Shown: positions 38,405 to 47,486, numbered from the stretch's first letter. The stretch is 64,000 nt of DNA from Nostocoides sp. (GCA_016702415.1 JADJEA010000001.1:477001-541000); one strand, 5' to 3'. Program-made: numbers and translations. The notes: generated by a model from the letters alone, not told the origin.

Positions 38405-40459
38405 CTACGTCGCCTCCGCCATCCGGTCCCGCGCCTCCAGGGCCGCCTCGCGGACCCGGGCGAAGTCCTCGTCGGTGTAGACCCCGCGGACTCCGGAGAT
38501 CGTCGCGAGCTTCATGCCGTGCTTGAGGCCGAGTTGGTAGATCTCCTTGACCTTGGGCCATTCGATATTGCGCCCCACGGTGAAGGTCTCATAGCGGCCC
38601 TCGAGGGCCAGCACGACGGTCTCGGCGAGGCAGGCATAAGCGACGCCCTTCGGGAGACCGATATTGCGCATATGGACCTCGCCGGGCAGTTCGATCTCAC
38701 CGGACTCGATGACCAGGACGTCCGGGCGCTTGGCGACGTCCTCGGCCGACATATCGAGCGGGCGGGCGACATCGGTGATGACGCACCCGGGCTTGACCTT
38801 CATGATGTCCAGGACCTTGTTGCCGGCCGCGGAGGTCGCGGTGACGATGACGTCCATATCGCTGAGCACCCCCGAGGGGTCGGTGGCGACGTGGACCTCG
38901 GCCCGCGGGTGCTCGCTCTCGATGTCCTCCTTGAGGGCGAGCAGCTTGGCGGTCTCGGGGGAGACGAGCCACAGCTCGTCGGTGACGAGGGCGAGCAGGC
39001 GAGCGCACACCGAGCCGATGGCGCCGGAGGCCCCGACCACCATGGCCTTGCCGTGGATGATCCCGTCGTCGTCGACGTCGGCGATCCCGAGCTTGCGGAG
39101 GGCGGCATGGGCGGCCCAGAGCGCCCCCGAGGCGCTATAGCTGTTGCCGGTGGTCACCGGTAGCGGTGCCTGCTTGGCCACCGTGACCCCGGCATCGCCG
39201 ACGACCTTGGTGAAGGCACCCAGGCCCATGATCTGAGCGCCGAGCTTGCGGGACATGTCGGCGGCGTCCAGGAGGCGGGAGTAGGTGAACTCCGGCGGGT
39301 GGGCCAGCATCTCCTTCGGGGTGCCGCCGACGGTGATCAACCAGCCCTCGGCTTCCGCCCCGGTCGGGGAGACGATCCCGGTGACGTGGCTGTAGAGGAA
39401 GGGTGGGGCATAGGCCATCGCCCGCTCGACGACCCCGCCCATGCCGGGGAGGCTGGCGATGGTCCCGAGTGCCTCGACGTTCTTGAAGTACTGCGTCGAC
39501 AGCGGGTGGATGACGAAGGCGAACCTGCTCTTGCGCTTGTCGCCATTGGGCTGCAGCAGCCGCGGCTCGAGCTGGGCCGACTCGACGAACTCGACGAGGT
39601 CGTTGGTCGTCACGGTCCGGCCCTCGGGCAGGGCCGCGGCCACCATGGCCTCGAGCATCGAGGCGACGACGACGACGTGGAACGGCTGCGGAGTGGCGTC
39701 GATGACGAGGTCGACGCCCCGGCTGCCGAGGTCGGCCAGGCGCTCGTCGGAGATCGCGCTGGTGATGACTGTCTTGCCGGCGAGGTCCTCAAGGCCGAAG
39801 CGCTCGAGCTCGGAATAGGCGCCGACGATGACGTCGGCGTCGCGGGCGGCCCAGTGGGCGAGCTTGTCGCTGACCCAGCCGGCCGGTGCTTCGGCGCCAT
39901 GCTTGAGGAAGTCGGGGGTATGCCGCCACGCATACATCCCGACCTGCGCCGCCTTCGCGGTGATCGGGTTGGAGTTCAACGCGACCGGGACATCGGTGCG
40001 CTGCATCGCGTCCTCGAAGTCGATATTGGCCGTGAACTCGCGCAGGACCGCGATGGTCCGGTCCTGCATCGCGGGGCCGACGACGACGACGCGGGCATTG
40101 CTGAAGTAACCCGGCATCTCGGCCTGGACGCGGCGGATCGCCCACTCCTGCAACACATCGGCAAACATCACGCCGTTGCGGACCGGGACCCGCTTCGTTG
40201 TGCCCTCGACCTTCTTGATCTCGGCGACATCCCCGTGGAAGAGGCCGGCGGCCTCGGCCTCGCGGACGCCGCTGACGGCCACCGCGTCGGCCTTGAGGGA
40301 CCACTTCCAGACGAGATCCTCGGCGGCCTTGACGTCGCCACTGGTGCCGACCCGGATGAGCCGGTAATCCCGGCCGGCGAGGGAGACTCTCTCGTCGTAG
40401 TCCCACTCGTTGCTCTGGAGCGTGACATTGACGACGACGAGGCGCTTACGGCGCGGCAT
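38405..40459 (-). CDS. Fusion protein: uncharacterised N-terminal domain plus acyl-ACP/acyl-CoA reductase (cyanobacterial AAR-like)
   Basis: 684 residues. From about residue 320 it follows cyanobacterial long-chain acyl-ACP reductase: FAFVIHPLSTQYF, GLGAFTKVVGDAGV, TTGNSYSASGALWAA, the NAD(P) loop VVGASGAIGSVCARLLA, VITDVARPLDMS, and CLAETVVLALEG with Cys near 610 at the place of the AAR acyl-thioester Cys, then GRNIEWPKVKEI. AAR makes fatty aldehyde from acyl-ACP or acyl-CoA with NADPH. The N-terminal ~320 residues (VVVNVTLQSNEWDYDERVSL, RVPVRNGVMFADVLQEWAIR, DADVIVGAYSELERFG) are not something I recognise; they look alpha/beta. It is 13 bp after the WS/DGAT gene. The ATG lies within a GTATGCCG word. 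Confidence 0.75.
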   Translation of the reverse strand: MPRRKRLVVVNVTLQSNEWDYDERVSLAGRDYRLIRVGTSGDVKAAEDLVWKWSLKADAVAVSGVREAEAAGLFHGDVAEIKKVEGTTKRVPVRNGVMFADVLQEWAIRRVQAEMPGYFSNARVVVVGPAMQDRTIAVLREFTANIDFEDAMQRTDVPVALNSNPITAKAAQVGMYAWRHTPDFLKHGAEAPAGWVSDKLAHWAARDADVIVGAYSELERFGLEDLAGKTVITSAISDERLADLGSRGVDLVIDATPQPFHVVVVASMLEAMVAAALPEGRTVTTNDLVEFVESAQLEPRLLQPNGDKRKSRFAFVIHPLSTQYFKNVEALGTIASLPGMGGVVERAMAYAPPFLYSHVTGIVSPTGAEAEGWLITVGGTPKEMLAHPPEFTYSRLLDAADMSRKLGAQIMGLGAFTKVVGDAGVTVAKQAPLPVTTGNSYSASGALWAAHAALRKLGIADVDDDGIIHGKAMVVGASGAIGSVCARLLALVTDELWLVSPETAKLLALKEDIESEHPRAEVHVATDPSGVLSDMDVIVTATSAAGNKVLDIMKVKPGCVITDVARPLDMSAEDVAKRPDVLVIESGEIELPGEVHMRNIGLPKGVAYACLAETVVLALEGRYETFTVGRNIEWPKVKEIYQLGLKHGMKLATISGVRGVYTDEDFARVREAALEARDRMAEAT

Positions 40460-40472
40460 ACGAAACCACCAA

Positions 40473-41987
40473 TCAATCGGTCGGCTGGGACGTCGTGGCG
40501 AGGGCGGCGAGGCCCTGAAGGTGACTCTCGACGAGTTCGGCGATCCGCATCGGGTCGGGGATCATCCGGACGTCGGTGGCGACACCGACGTTGACGGTGC
40601 CGTCGTAGGTGAACAGGCAGACCCCGATCGGCTGGTCGCCCGACGTGGGCACCCATCCGAGCATCGAGCGGACCGTCGCGCCCGCCATCGTCAGGGTCGA
40701 CTGCGGACCGGGCACATTGCTCAATTGCCCGATCGTCTTGCCGGAGAAGTAGTCGGTCAGCCGGCGGGCCACGGTCATCGGCGCATCGGCGATGACGCGC
40801 TGCATACCGAAGGCGACGGCCGGCTCGGCGGAGTTCTTCAGGCGCATCGTGCGCAGGTGGAGTTCGTCGACGAGTTCGCGCGGATCGCGGATGCCGAGCG
40901 GCATGGTGAGCATGACGACGACGAAGTGATTGCCCAGGGTCGGCGGCAGGCTGCCATCGACCGGCTGCAGCGAGATCGGCATCATCCAGGCGAGGTCGTG
41001 GAGATCCTCCACTCCCCGCTCGGTGAGGTAGTCGGTCAGGGCGAGTGAGACACCCGCCATGAGGATGTCGTTGAGCGTGCCGCCGAGATCGCGGGCGGCG
41101 GCCCGCAGGCCGTCCAAGGGGAAGCCCTCGATCCAGGCGACGGACTTCTCCACCCCGGGATGACCGCTCCAGGCACCGGTGTCCGCATGCTCGGCCAGCA
41201 GCAGCCGGCCGATCTCGCGCCAGGAGTTGGAGAACTCGTTGTCGACCGAGGAGACGGAGGTCAGCGCGTCGATGAGCCGGACGGGATGCCGGGCGAGGTC
41301 GACCGCGCTGGCGACCTGGTCGCGCAGGGCCAATGGGTTGGTCGTCGCGCGCAGCAGCCGCCCCGCCGCCGAGAGCGCATCGCCGGCGTGGGCGGTGACG
41401 GCCTGGCCCGCGTGCTGGACGTAGTCGATGGCGTCGGTGACCGAGTGTTCGGCGATGTGGACGACCCGCTCCAGCGGATGGTGGTGCTCGCCGTCGGCGT
41501 TGCGGCCCACCGACTTCGGGGTCGCATCGCCCGTGGTGTCGCAGGTGCCGATGATCATCTGGACGAGGCGGATCCCATCGCCGACGCCGTGGTGGAAACG
41601 GCTGAGGAGGTAGCCGGGGGCGTCGTCCTCGGGGCCGGAGATCAGTTGCATCTCCCACAGCGGGTGGGACCGGTCGAAGGGGGTGGAGAAGACGGCGGAG
41701 ACATGGGCTTTGACGGCCTCATCGCTGCCGTCCTCGAGGATGACCCGGCGGACGTGCCGGTCGATGGAGAAGTCGTTGTCGTCCTCCCAGTACCAATGCT
41801 TCTTCTTCTGGACCGGGATCTGGCTCAGGAGGCGGTACTTGCCGACCATCCGCTCCATGATGATCGCCGAAAGCTCGTCGAAGTCGGGGAGGGTGTCGAA
41901 TCCGGTTAGCCCGTGGACGTGCATGAGGTTGTTGGGTCGGTCCATCAGCAACCACGTCAGGTCCGCCGGGGCGATGCGCTTGGCCAT
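40473..41987 (-). CDS. Wax ester synthase/diacylglycerol acyltransferase (WS/DGAT)
   Basis: 504 residues of the bacterial WS/DGAT family, which esterifies fatty alcohols or diacylglycerol with acyl-CoA. It opens MAKRIAPADLTWLLMDRPNN and has the catalytic HHGVGDG at residues 132-138, NDILMAGVSLAL near 320, and the C-terminal SNVPGPQSTLTMAGA block. The start at 41987 is chosen because family members begin at this ADLTWLLMD region. It is the first gene of the WS/DGAT, acyl reductase, SDR set, so wax esters are the more likely product, though triacylglycerol cannot be excluded. Confidence 0.93.
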   Translation of the reverse strand: MAKRIAPADLTWLLMDRPNNLMHVHGLTGFDTLPDFDELSAIIMERMVGKYRLLSQIPVQKKKHWYWEDDNDFSIDRHVRRVILEDGSDEAVKAHVSAVFSTPFDRSHPLWEMQLISGPEDDAPGYLLSRFHHGVGDGIRLVQMIIGTCDTTGDATPKSVGRNADGEHHHPLERVVHIAEHSVTDAIDYVQHAGQAVTAHAGDALSAAGRLLRATTNPLALRDQVASAVDLARHPVRLIDALTSVSSVDNEFSNSWREIGRLLLAEHADTGAWSGHPGVEKSVAWIEGFPLDGLRAAARDLGGTLNDILMAGVSLALTDYLTERGVEDLHDLAWMMPISLQPVDGSLPPTLGNHFVVVMLTMPLGIRDPRELVDELHLRTMRLKNSAEPAVAFGMQRVIADAPMTVARRLTDYFSGKTIGQLSNVPGPQSTLTMAGATVRSMLGWVPTSGDQPIGVCLFTYDGTVNVGVATDVRMIPDPMRIAELVESHLQGLAALATTSQPTD

Positions 41988-42138
41988 ACCTCGATCCTTC
42001 TGCCGTCGCGGCGCTCCGGCGGTCACGGTGTCCGGGTGGCGCCGCCGGGTGCGGCCGGATCCCGGAGGTTATCGCCGATGCTATCGGGCCGGATGGGGTG
42101 CTCTCATGTGGCGTGTGACTCCCGACACGAACCGCGAG

Positions 42139-43413
42139 CTACAGCAATGGACCGTCGCCGGGGCGCTTTGTGCGTAAGCCGGCCCCCTCGGGGTCCGAAG
42201 GTGGAGCCGGGGGTCCGGGGCGCGCGGCATACACGGCGGCCTGGAAGGCACGGAAACCGGCGACGGCAGCGGGGTCGCCCAGGGGAAGGATCTGGGTGGC
42301 CCAGAGGCCGGCGATGCCGGACTCCCGGTCGATCCAGTAGAAGAGGTTGGCCAGGCCGGCCCAGCCGAGGCTGCCCGCCGCCGGGCCTGCGGGAATCGGT
42401 TCGTCGGTGCGCAGGAAGGGCAGTGACCAACTCGTCGCGACACCGGGGAAGAGGTCGAGCTCCGTGCACAGCCGGGCGTCGGTGCCCTGCACCGGGGTGA
42501 CCCGGCAGCCGGGCGGCAGGTGGTCGGCCAGCGCGTCGGCGTGGGCCCGCGCCGACAACAGCGGCGCCCCGTCGCCGAGCCAGAACCGCAGGAAGCGGCC
42601 GTAGTCGGGGACCGTCCCGAACAGCCCGTGCCCGCCCATGTCGATCTCGGGATGGGTGGGCAGACCCGCCCGCGCCGGCCGCGCCGTCCCGTCCGGGAGG
42701 CGGTGATGGACGGTCGCCGCCCGCCGTGCTCGGTCGCCGCCGAGGACGAAGGCCGTGTCCGTCATCCCGAGCGGGCCGAGGACCTCCTCGGTCAGGACCG
42801 CGCCGAGGCGGCGTCCGGTCGCCCCCTCGATGACCTGCCCGACCCAGTCGAGATTGCTGCCGTACTCCCAGCGCGTGCCCGGATCGGCGAGCAATGGGGT
42901 GGTCAACGCCGCCCGGGTGGCCACCGCGATGGGGGGCTGGCGGCCGGCGCGGGCGAGCGCGGCATACGTCCGATTGGTGAAGTCGTATCCGAAACCGGCT
43001 GTGTGGGTGAGCAATTGGCGGGTGGTCGGGATGGTGCGCGGGGGTCGAAGCCGGGGGCTCCCGTCGGGGTCGAGGCTCACCACCACCTCGACCTCCCCGA
43101 GATAGGGCGCGTATGCCGAGGCCTCCCGATCGAGGTCCAGCACCCCCCGCTCGGCGAGCCGGACCGCCGCCGTCGCCGTGATCGCCTTGGTGGCCGAATA
43201 GAGGGCGACGACCGTGTCCATGGTCATCGGCTCCCCGCCGACGACCCGCACCCCGCGAGCGCCCTCGTAGATCGTCCCGGTGCGGTCGGTCACCAGGGCG
43301 ATCACCCCCGGGACGGATGCCGACCCGCTCGCCCCCGCTGCGCCGACACCCGCTCCCCGCACCGCCGCGTCGAGAATCGCGTCCGCGGCCCTGGTGAAGT
43401 CAGCCCACGTCAT
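42139..43413 (-). CDS. Serine hydrolase, beta-lactamase/class C-like esterase family
   Basis: A ~425-residue penicillin-binding-like hydrolase. The SxxK nucleophile motif is SATK in VALYSATKAITATAAVRLAE, followed by LLTHTAGFGYDF and the Tyr motif WEYGSNLDWVG. The GHGLFGTVPDYGRFL segment fits esterase EstB-like members. No signal peptide is visible, so it is probably a cytosolic esterase rather than a drug-resistance enzyme. It is divergent from the patatin gene with 63 bp between starts. A GTG or upstream start is possible; the ATG at 43413 fits the family N-terminus. Confidence 0.85.
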   Translation of the reverse strand: MTWADFTRAADAILDAAVRGAGVGAAGASGSASVPGVIALVTDRTGTIYEGARGVRVVGGEPMTMDTVVALYSATKAITATAAVRLAERGVLDLDREASAYAPYLGEVEVVVSLDPDGSPRLRPPRTIPTTRQLLTHTAGFGYDFTNRTYAALARAGRQPPIAVATRAALTTPLLADPGTRWEYGSNLDWVGQVIEGATGRRLGAVLTEEVLGPLGMTDTAFVLGGDRARRAATVHHRLPDGTARPARAGLPTHPEIDMGGHGLFGTVPDYGRFLRFWLGDGAPLLSARAHADALADHLPPGCRVTPVQGTDARLCTELDLFPGVATSWSLPFLRTDEPIPAGPAAGSLGWAGLANLFYWIDRESGIAGLWATQILPLGDPAAVAGFRAFQAAVYAARPGPPAPPSDPEGAGLRTKRPGDGPLL

Positions 43414-43476
43414 GACCCGAGCATCCCGCATCGGTGTCCGCCCACGGCAGGGCACTCGGCGTGCCATCATGCCCGC

Positions 43477-44316
43477 ATGCCCAGACGCACCCTCGTCCTC
43501 GGCGGTGGCGGGGTCACAGGCATCGCCTGGGAACTCGGCCTGATCGCCGGTCTCGCCGATCGCGGACTCGACCTGCGTCGCGCCGACGTCGTCATCGGGA
43601 CCTCCGCTGGGTCGGTGGTCGGTGCGGTTCTCGGATCTGGTCCCGAGCCGAAGGCGGCCTACGAGGCCCAACTCGAGCCGCCGGAGAAGGAGCCCAAGGC
43701 GAGTTTGGGCCCCTGGACGATCGCCCGGTATGCCGTCGCCATGGGCTCCACCCGCGATATTGACCGTGGGGTCGTGCGGCTGGCGCGGTGGGCCGAGGGA
43801 AGCAGACGGGGCGATGCCGCCGAGCGGGTGGCCGTCATCGAGTCCCGCCTACCGAGTCGTGACTGGCCGCTGCGGTTCGACCTGCGGGTGACAGCCACCT
43901 CGACCGTGGACGGGCGGTTGCGGGTGTTCGACCGGACCAGTGGCGTCCCCTTGGCGTATGCCGTGTCCGCCTCCTGCGCGGTCCCGCTCGTGTGGCCCCC
44001 GGTCGAGATCGGCGGGATTGCCTACATGGACGGCGGGATGCGGTCGCCGGCGAATGTCGATCTCGCCCACCACAGTGAGCGGGTGATCGTCATTGCTCCC
44101 TTGACGGGAGCAATGCGCCGCGCCGCCCGCCCGGCCACCCAGCTCGCCGCCCTTGGGCTCGGCACCCGGGGCGCGCTGGTGGCGCCCTCCCGCGCGGCCC
44201 TGGACGCCATCGGCCACAACCTGCTCGACCCCGCGCGCCGTGCCGCCTCCGCCAAGGCGGGGTATGCCGACGCCGACCGCGTCATCGATCGTCTCGCCGC
44301 GGCCTGGGTGGGCTAG
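43477..44316 (+). CDS. Patatin-like phospholipase
   Basis: 279 residues with the oxyanion loop LVLGGGGVTGIAWELG, the nucleophile elbow GTSAGS (Ser near residue 44) and the catalytic Asp in YMDGGMRSPAN. It hydrolyses acyl esters of lipids in the cytosol or at the membrane. Given the nearby WS/DGAT set, neutral-lipid or phospholipid turnover is plausible. It ends 33 bp before a strong bidirectional hairpin. Confidence 0.9.
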   Translation: MPRRTLVLGGGGVTGIAWELGLIAGLADRGLDLRRADVVIGTSAGSVVGAVLGSGPEPKAAYEAQLEPPEKEPKASLGPWTIARYAVAMGSTRDIDRGVVRLARWAEGSRRGDAAERVAVIESRLPSRDWPLRFDLRVTATSTVDGRLRVFDRTSGVPLAYAVSASCAVPLVWPPVEIGGIAYMDGGMRSPANVDLAHHSERVIVIAPLTGAMRRAARPATQLAALGLGTRGALVAPSRAALDAIGHNLLDPARRAASAKAGYADADRVIDRLAAAWVG

Positions 44317-44349
44317 CCGGGGCTAGCCGCAGGGGAGGTCCCGGAAGTC

Positions 44350-44393
44350 GCCGAGCCGGCGCGGGCGGGTGTGCCCGCCCGCGCCGGCTCGGC
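44350..44393. terminator. Perfect 20-bp stem hairpin between convergent genes
   Basis: The left arm 44350-44369 (starting GCCGAGCC) and right arm 44374-44393 (ending GGCTCGGC) are perfect complements over 20 bp around the loop TGTG. It lies between the stops of the patatin (+) and aminotransferase (-) genes and should terminate both. The stem is unusually long and perfect. Confidence 0.85.
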
Positions 44394-44403
44394 GGCGGCC
44401 GGC

Positions 44404-45825
44404 TCAGCCGCGAAGGGCCTGGGCGAGCTCGCGAAGGTCGTTGACCAGGACGTCCATCTCGCTCTTGTGGTGGGCGAGCGAGACGAGCCACTGCTCGTCG
44501 AGGCCGGGTGGGGTGAGGATGCCGCGGTTGACGCCCCAGAGCCAGGACAACTCGGCGATGCGGAAATCGGTCGCCTTGTAGTCGCGATAGTTGCGCACCG
44601 GCGTCGGCGACCACGTAATGCAGCCCTTGACGCCCAGCGCGACGGTGTGGGCCGGGAGTTCGAACTCCGAGATGACCTCATCGACGTCGTCGAGGGTGCC
44701 GACGTTGATCTTCTCGGCGGCGTCGAGGGCGTCGTGGGTGCAGATCTCGTCGACCGCCCTGGCCGCGGCCATGACCAGCGGGTTGCCGTTGTAGGTGCCG
44801 AAGTGTGCCATCCGGCCGTCGACGACGACCTCCATGACCTCGCGCCGGCCGCCGAAGGCCGCCAGCGGGAATCCGCCACCGATGCTCTTGGCCAGGGTCA
44901 CCAGGTCCGGGCGAATGCCGAGTCGCTGGCTCGCGCCCGAATAGCCCGCCGTCAACCCGGTCTTGACCTCATCGAAGATGAGGACGACGCCGCTCTCGTC
45001 GCACGCCTGGCGGACACCGGCGAGATAGCCCTCGTCGGGGAGGACGATCGCGATGTTCTCCAGGACCGGCTCCATGACGACCGCGGCGATCTCGCTGCCG
45101 TGCGCGGCGAGGATGCCGCGCAGGTGGTCGAGATCGTTATACGGCGTGACATAGACCGTGCCCGCCTCGACGTCGAAGGGCACCTGGGGAGTCGGGTTGT
45201 CCGCCGGGCCGATGTCGGCGAGGTCGGGCTTGACCGAGACCTGGAGGGCGTCATACCCGCCGTGGTAGCCCCCCTCGATCTTGACGATCGCCTTGCGGCC
45301 GGTGAACGCGCGGGCGGCGCGAACGGCATACATCAAGGACTCGGTGCCGGAGTTGGTGAACCGGAGCATGTCGAGCCCGAAGCGTTCCTGGAAGCGCTCC
45401 GCGACCTCCGTGGCCGTGGGCGAGGGGGTGACGAAAAGCGTCCCGACGTCGGTGAGGGCCTCCTGGACGCGTTCGACGACAACGGGATTGAGGTGCCCGA
45501 CGAGCATGGCGCCGAAACCCATCGACAGGTCGAGCAGCTTCCGGCCGTCGACATCGGTCAGCCAGGCACCGCGGGCCGAGGCGATCGAGATGGGATACGG
45601 GTCCCAGTGCTGGAAGGAGGAGGTCACCCCGAGGGGGAGGGAGCGGCTGGCGCGGGCATTGTGCTCGCCGGACCCGGTGGTGGAGGCGCTGAACCGCTCC
45701 CACTCCTGTGCCAGAAGGCGCTCGACGGCATCGGGGTCGAGGGGCGTCCATCGCTCGGGCAGCCAGCGCCGGGTGGCCGGATCGTGGGCCGGCCAGGTCG
45801 CGGTGGTGGGGGTCGGCTCTGTCAT
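44404..45825 (-). CDS. Class III (PLP-dependent) aminotransferase
   Basis: 473 residues of fold-type I aminotransferases. Visible are MGFGAMLVGHLNPVVVERVQ, NSGTESLMYAVRAARAFTGR, the GGYHGGYD loop, FDEVKTG with the PLP-ring Asp, and LAKSIGGGFPLAAFGG with the Schiff-base Lys. The pattern resembles glutamate-1-semialdehyde-type or beta-amino acid aminotransferases; the true substrate cannot be told. The start ATG at 45825 is preceded by AGGAGAGATCAACG. Confidence 0.88.
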   Translation of the reverse strand: MTEPTPTTATWPAHDPATRRWLPERWTPLDPDAVERLLAQEWERFSASTTGSGEHNARASRSLPLGVTSSFQHWDPYPISIASARGAWLTDVDGRKLLDLSMGFGAMLVGHLNPVVVERVQEALTDVGTLFVTPSPTATEVAERFQERFGLDMLRFTNSGTESLMYAVRAARAFTGRKAIVKIEGGYHGGYDALQVSVKPDLADIGPADNPTPQVPFDVEAGTVYVTPYNDLDHLRGILAAHGSEIAAVVMEPVLENIAIVLPDEGYLAGVRQACDESGVVLIFDEVKTGLTAGYSGASQRLGIRPDLVTLAKSIGGGFPLAAFGGRREVMEVVVDGRMAHFGTYNGNPLVMAAARAVDEICTHDALDAAEKINVGTLDDVDEVISEFELPAHTVALGVKGCITWSPTPVRNYRDYKATDFRIAELSWLWGVNRGILTPPGLDEQWLVSLAHHKSEMDVLVNDLRELAQALRG

Positions 45826-46034
45826 CGTTGATCTCTCCTGGCCCGTGGGCGGTCGGTGCTGAGGTGGCGACAGTCTTGCGCATCGAGCGGTGTTGGCGCC
45901 AGTGCACTGAGGATTTCGTTGTCGAATTGCCCCATCGCGACTGATTCCGCCGCTTGTGACGAGCGGCGTGGCGATTCGAGGGCGGGGGGCGTGCGGGTCC
46001 GGGCCCTCGACCTCGGGCGCGTGCGGTTGCCTCT

Positions 46035-46054
46035 GGATACCCATGGGGGTATCC
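46035..46054. promoter_or_regulatory. CsoR/CstR-type operator
   Basis: GGATACCCATGGGGGTATCC is a perfect inverted repeat (GGATACCC/GGGTATCC, 4-bp spacer). It matches the known form of CsoR/CstR-family operators (an AT-flanked C3-4/G3-4 palindrome). It lies 43 bp upstream of the Cys-rich small protein at 46097. The regulator is probably the protein at 32738-32998. Confidence 0.75.
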
Positions 46055-46096
46055 TTTCGGCGACATCGTCACCCCCGAGAAGGAGATCGAGACCCC

Positions 46097-46270
46097 ATGT
46101 GCCGAGCCGTGAAGTGCCGTCAGTGCGGCAAGACAACCTGGGCCGGCTGCGGTCAGCACGTCGACGCCGTCCGTCGCGGCGTGCCCGCGTCGGACTGGTG
46201 CCCCGGACACCAGGGCGCGACGAGCGCCGACAGCGGGGGCGGGTTCCTCTCCAAGCTCTTCGGTCGCTGA
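46097..46270 (+). CDS. Cys-rich small protein (MCRAVxCxxCGKTTWAGCGQH family)
   Basis: 57 residues with CRAVKCRQCGKTTWAGCGQH at the N-terminus and WCPGHQ near the middle: five Cys and two His in the first ~40 residues, consistent with a metal- or sulfur-binding knuckle. Close relatives are widespread in actinobacteria, without a known function. The ATG at 46097 follows AAGGAGATCGAGACCCC. The gene lies directly behind a perfect CsoR/CstR-type operator and so is probably induced by the same metal or reactive-sulfur signal. Confidence 0.8.
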   Translation: MCRAVKCRQCGKTTWAGCGQHVDAVRRGVPASDWCPGHQGATSADSGGGFLSKLFGR

Positions 46271-46351
46271 CCGCTGCCTCGACCGACCGCTGCCTCGGAT
46301 GAGCGTTGCGTCGCCTGACCGTCGCGTCGGCTGACCAGTGTCGCCTGACCG

Positions 46352-47386
46352 CTAACCCGCGAGGGCGCGCCGCAGCGCCGCGATCTTGGAGTCGTTGAAG
46401 GCGACCATTGCGGGGGCGTCGGCACTGAAGGTGTCGGCCCCGTGCGGCATACCGGGGACCACGACCAGTTCGACAGGGACACCCGCCGCCCGCAACCGCT
46501 GCGCATAGGCCACGTCCTCGTCGTGGAAGAGGTCGATGTCTCCGACCCCGATCCACGCCGGCGGCAGGCCGGTGAGGTCCTCGCGGCGGGAGGTCACGGC
46601 ATACGGCGGCGCGGTGTCGGCGACCGGTGGCCGGCCGAGATAGGAGGTCCAGCCGAAGAGGTTGGACCGGGGATCCCAGCCGACGCGACCGGTGCGGCCG
46701 TGGTCGGCGCGCAGCGTGGTCCGGTCGTCGGCCATGGGATAGACGAGCAACTGGAAGCACACCGGCACCTCCCCGCGGTCGTGCGCGAGCTGGACGAGCG
46801 TCGCGGCGAGCCCGCCGCCGGCGCTGTCGCCCCCGACGGCGATCTTGGCCGGGTCGATGCCGAGGTCCTCGGCGTGAGCGTGGACCCAGGCCAGGCCGGT
46901 GTAGCAGTCCTCCAGCGGCGCCGGGAAGGGATGATCGGGCGCGAGGCGGTACTCGACCGAGACGACGAGCACCCCGAGTTCGTCGGCGACCCGGCCGCCG
47001 AAGGGTTGGCCCATGTCGGCGGCGCCGATCACGAACCCGCCTCCGTGGATCCAGTAGAGAACGCCGCTGGGGCGGGCCCGCCACTGGGGTTCGTAGATCT
47101 GGAGCTCCACCGGCTCGCGCCCCTCGACGACGGCCCGCTCGACCGTGCGGGATACCCCCGCGGGCAGCGGGAACAGGCGGGCGAGATCGACCCGGCGCAA
47201 GGCGCGCACCCCACGCAGGCTGGTGGTCGGGAGGGTGACATAGAGCAGCGGGGATCGCAGGTCGGGAGCCACCACATCGCTGACGACCCGATGCCGGCGC
47301 GCGAGGGGGCGCCCGCCGAGGGCCGCCCCCATCCCGGCCAGCGCAGCGAGCGCCCGGCCGGTGCCGATCCGTCGCGTCCCATTCAT
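46352..47386 (-). CDS. Alpha/beta hydrolase fold-3 (hormone-sensitive-lipase family)
   Basis: 344 residues. The HGGG oxyanion motif is in LYWIHGGGFVIGAADM, the nucleophile in VGGDSAGGGLAAT (Ser near residue 190), YRLAPDHPFPAPLEDCY is the family signature, and the catalytic Asp and His are in DIDLFHDEDVAYA and GMPHGADTF. It hydrolyses acyl esters, perhaps stored lipids. The ATG at 47386 is followed by a basic stretch without a clear signal peptide. Confidence 0.9.
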   Translation of the reverse strand: MNGTRRIGTGRALAALAGMGAALGGRPLARRHRVVSDVVAPDLRSPLLYVTLPTTSLRGVRALRRVDLARLFPLPAGVSRTVERAVVEGREPVELQIYEPQWRARPSGVLYWIHGGGFVIGAADMGQPFGGRVADELGVLVVSVEYRLAPDHPFPAPLEDCYTGLAWVHAHAEDLGIDPAKIAVGGDSAGGGLAATLVQLAHDRGEVPVCFQLLVYPMADDRTTLRADHGRTGRVGWDPRSNLFGWTSYLGRPPVADTAPPYAVTSRREDLTGLPPAWIGVGDIDLFHDEDVAYAQRLRAAGVPVELVVVPGMPHGADTFSADAPAMVAFNDSKIAALRRALAG

Positions 47387-47486
47387 TTCGGCCACCTTTC
47401 TCGGGAGGCTCCTCGGCCTCACCGACGTGTCGGTTCTCAATCGTGCCCGGGTCCTATCGTGCCTGGTCCGGTGCGCCCCGAACGGG

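Noticed and set aside
42139..43413. Antibiotic-resistance beta-lactamase
   Set aside because: Motifs fit the wide esterase/serine-hydrolase branch, and no export signal is visible.
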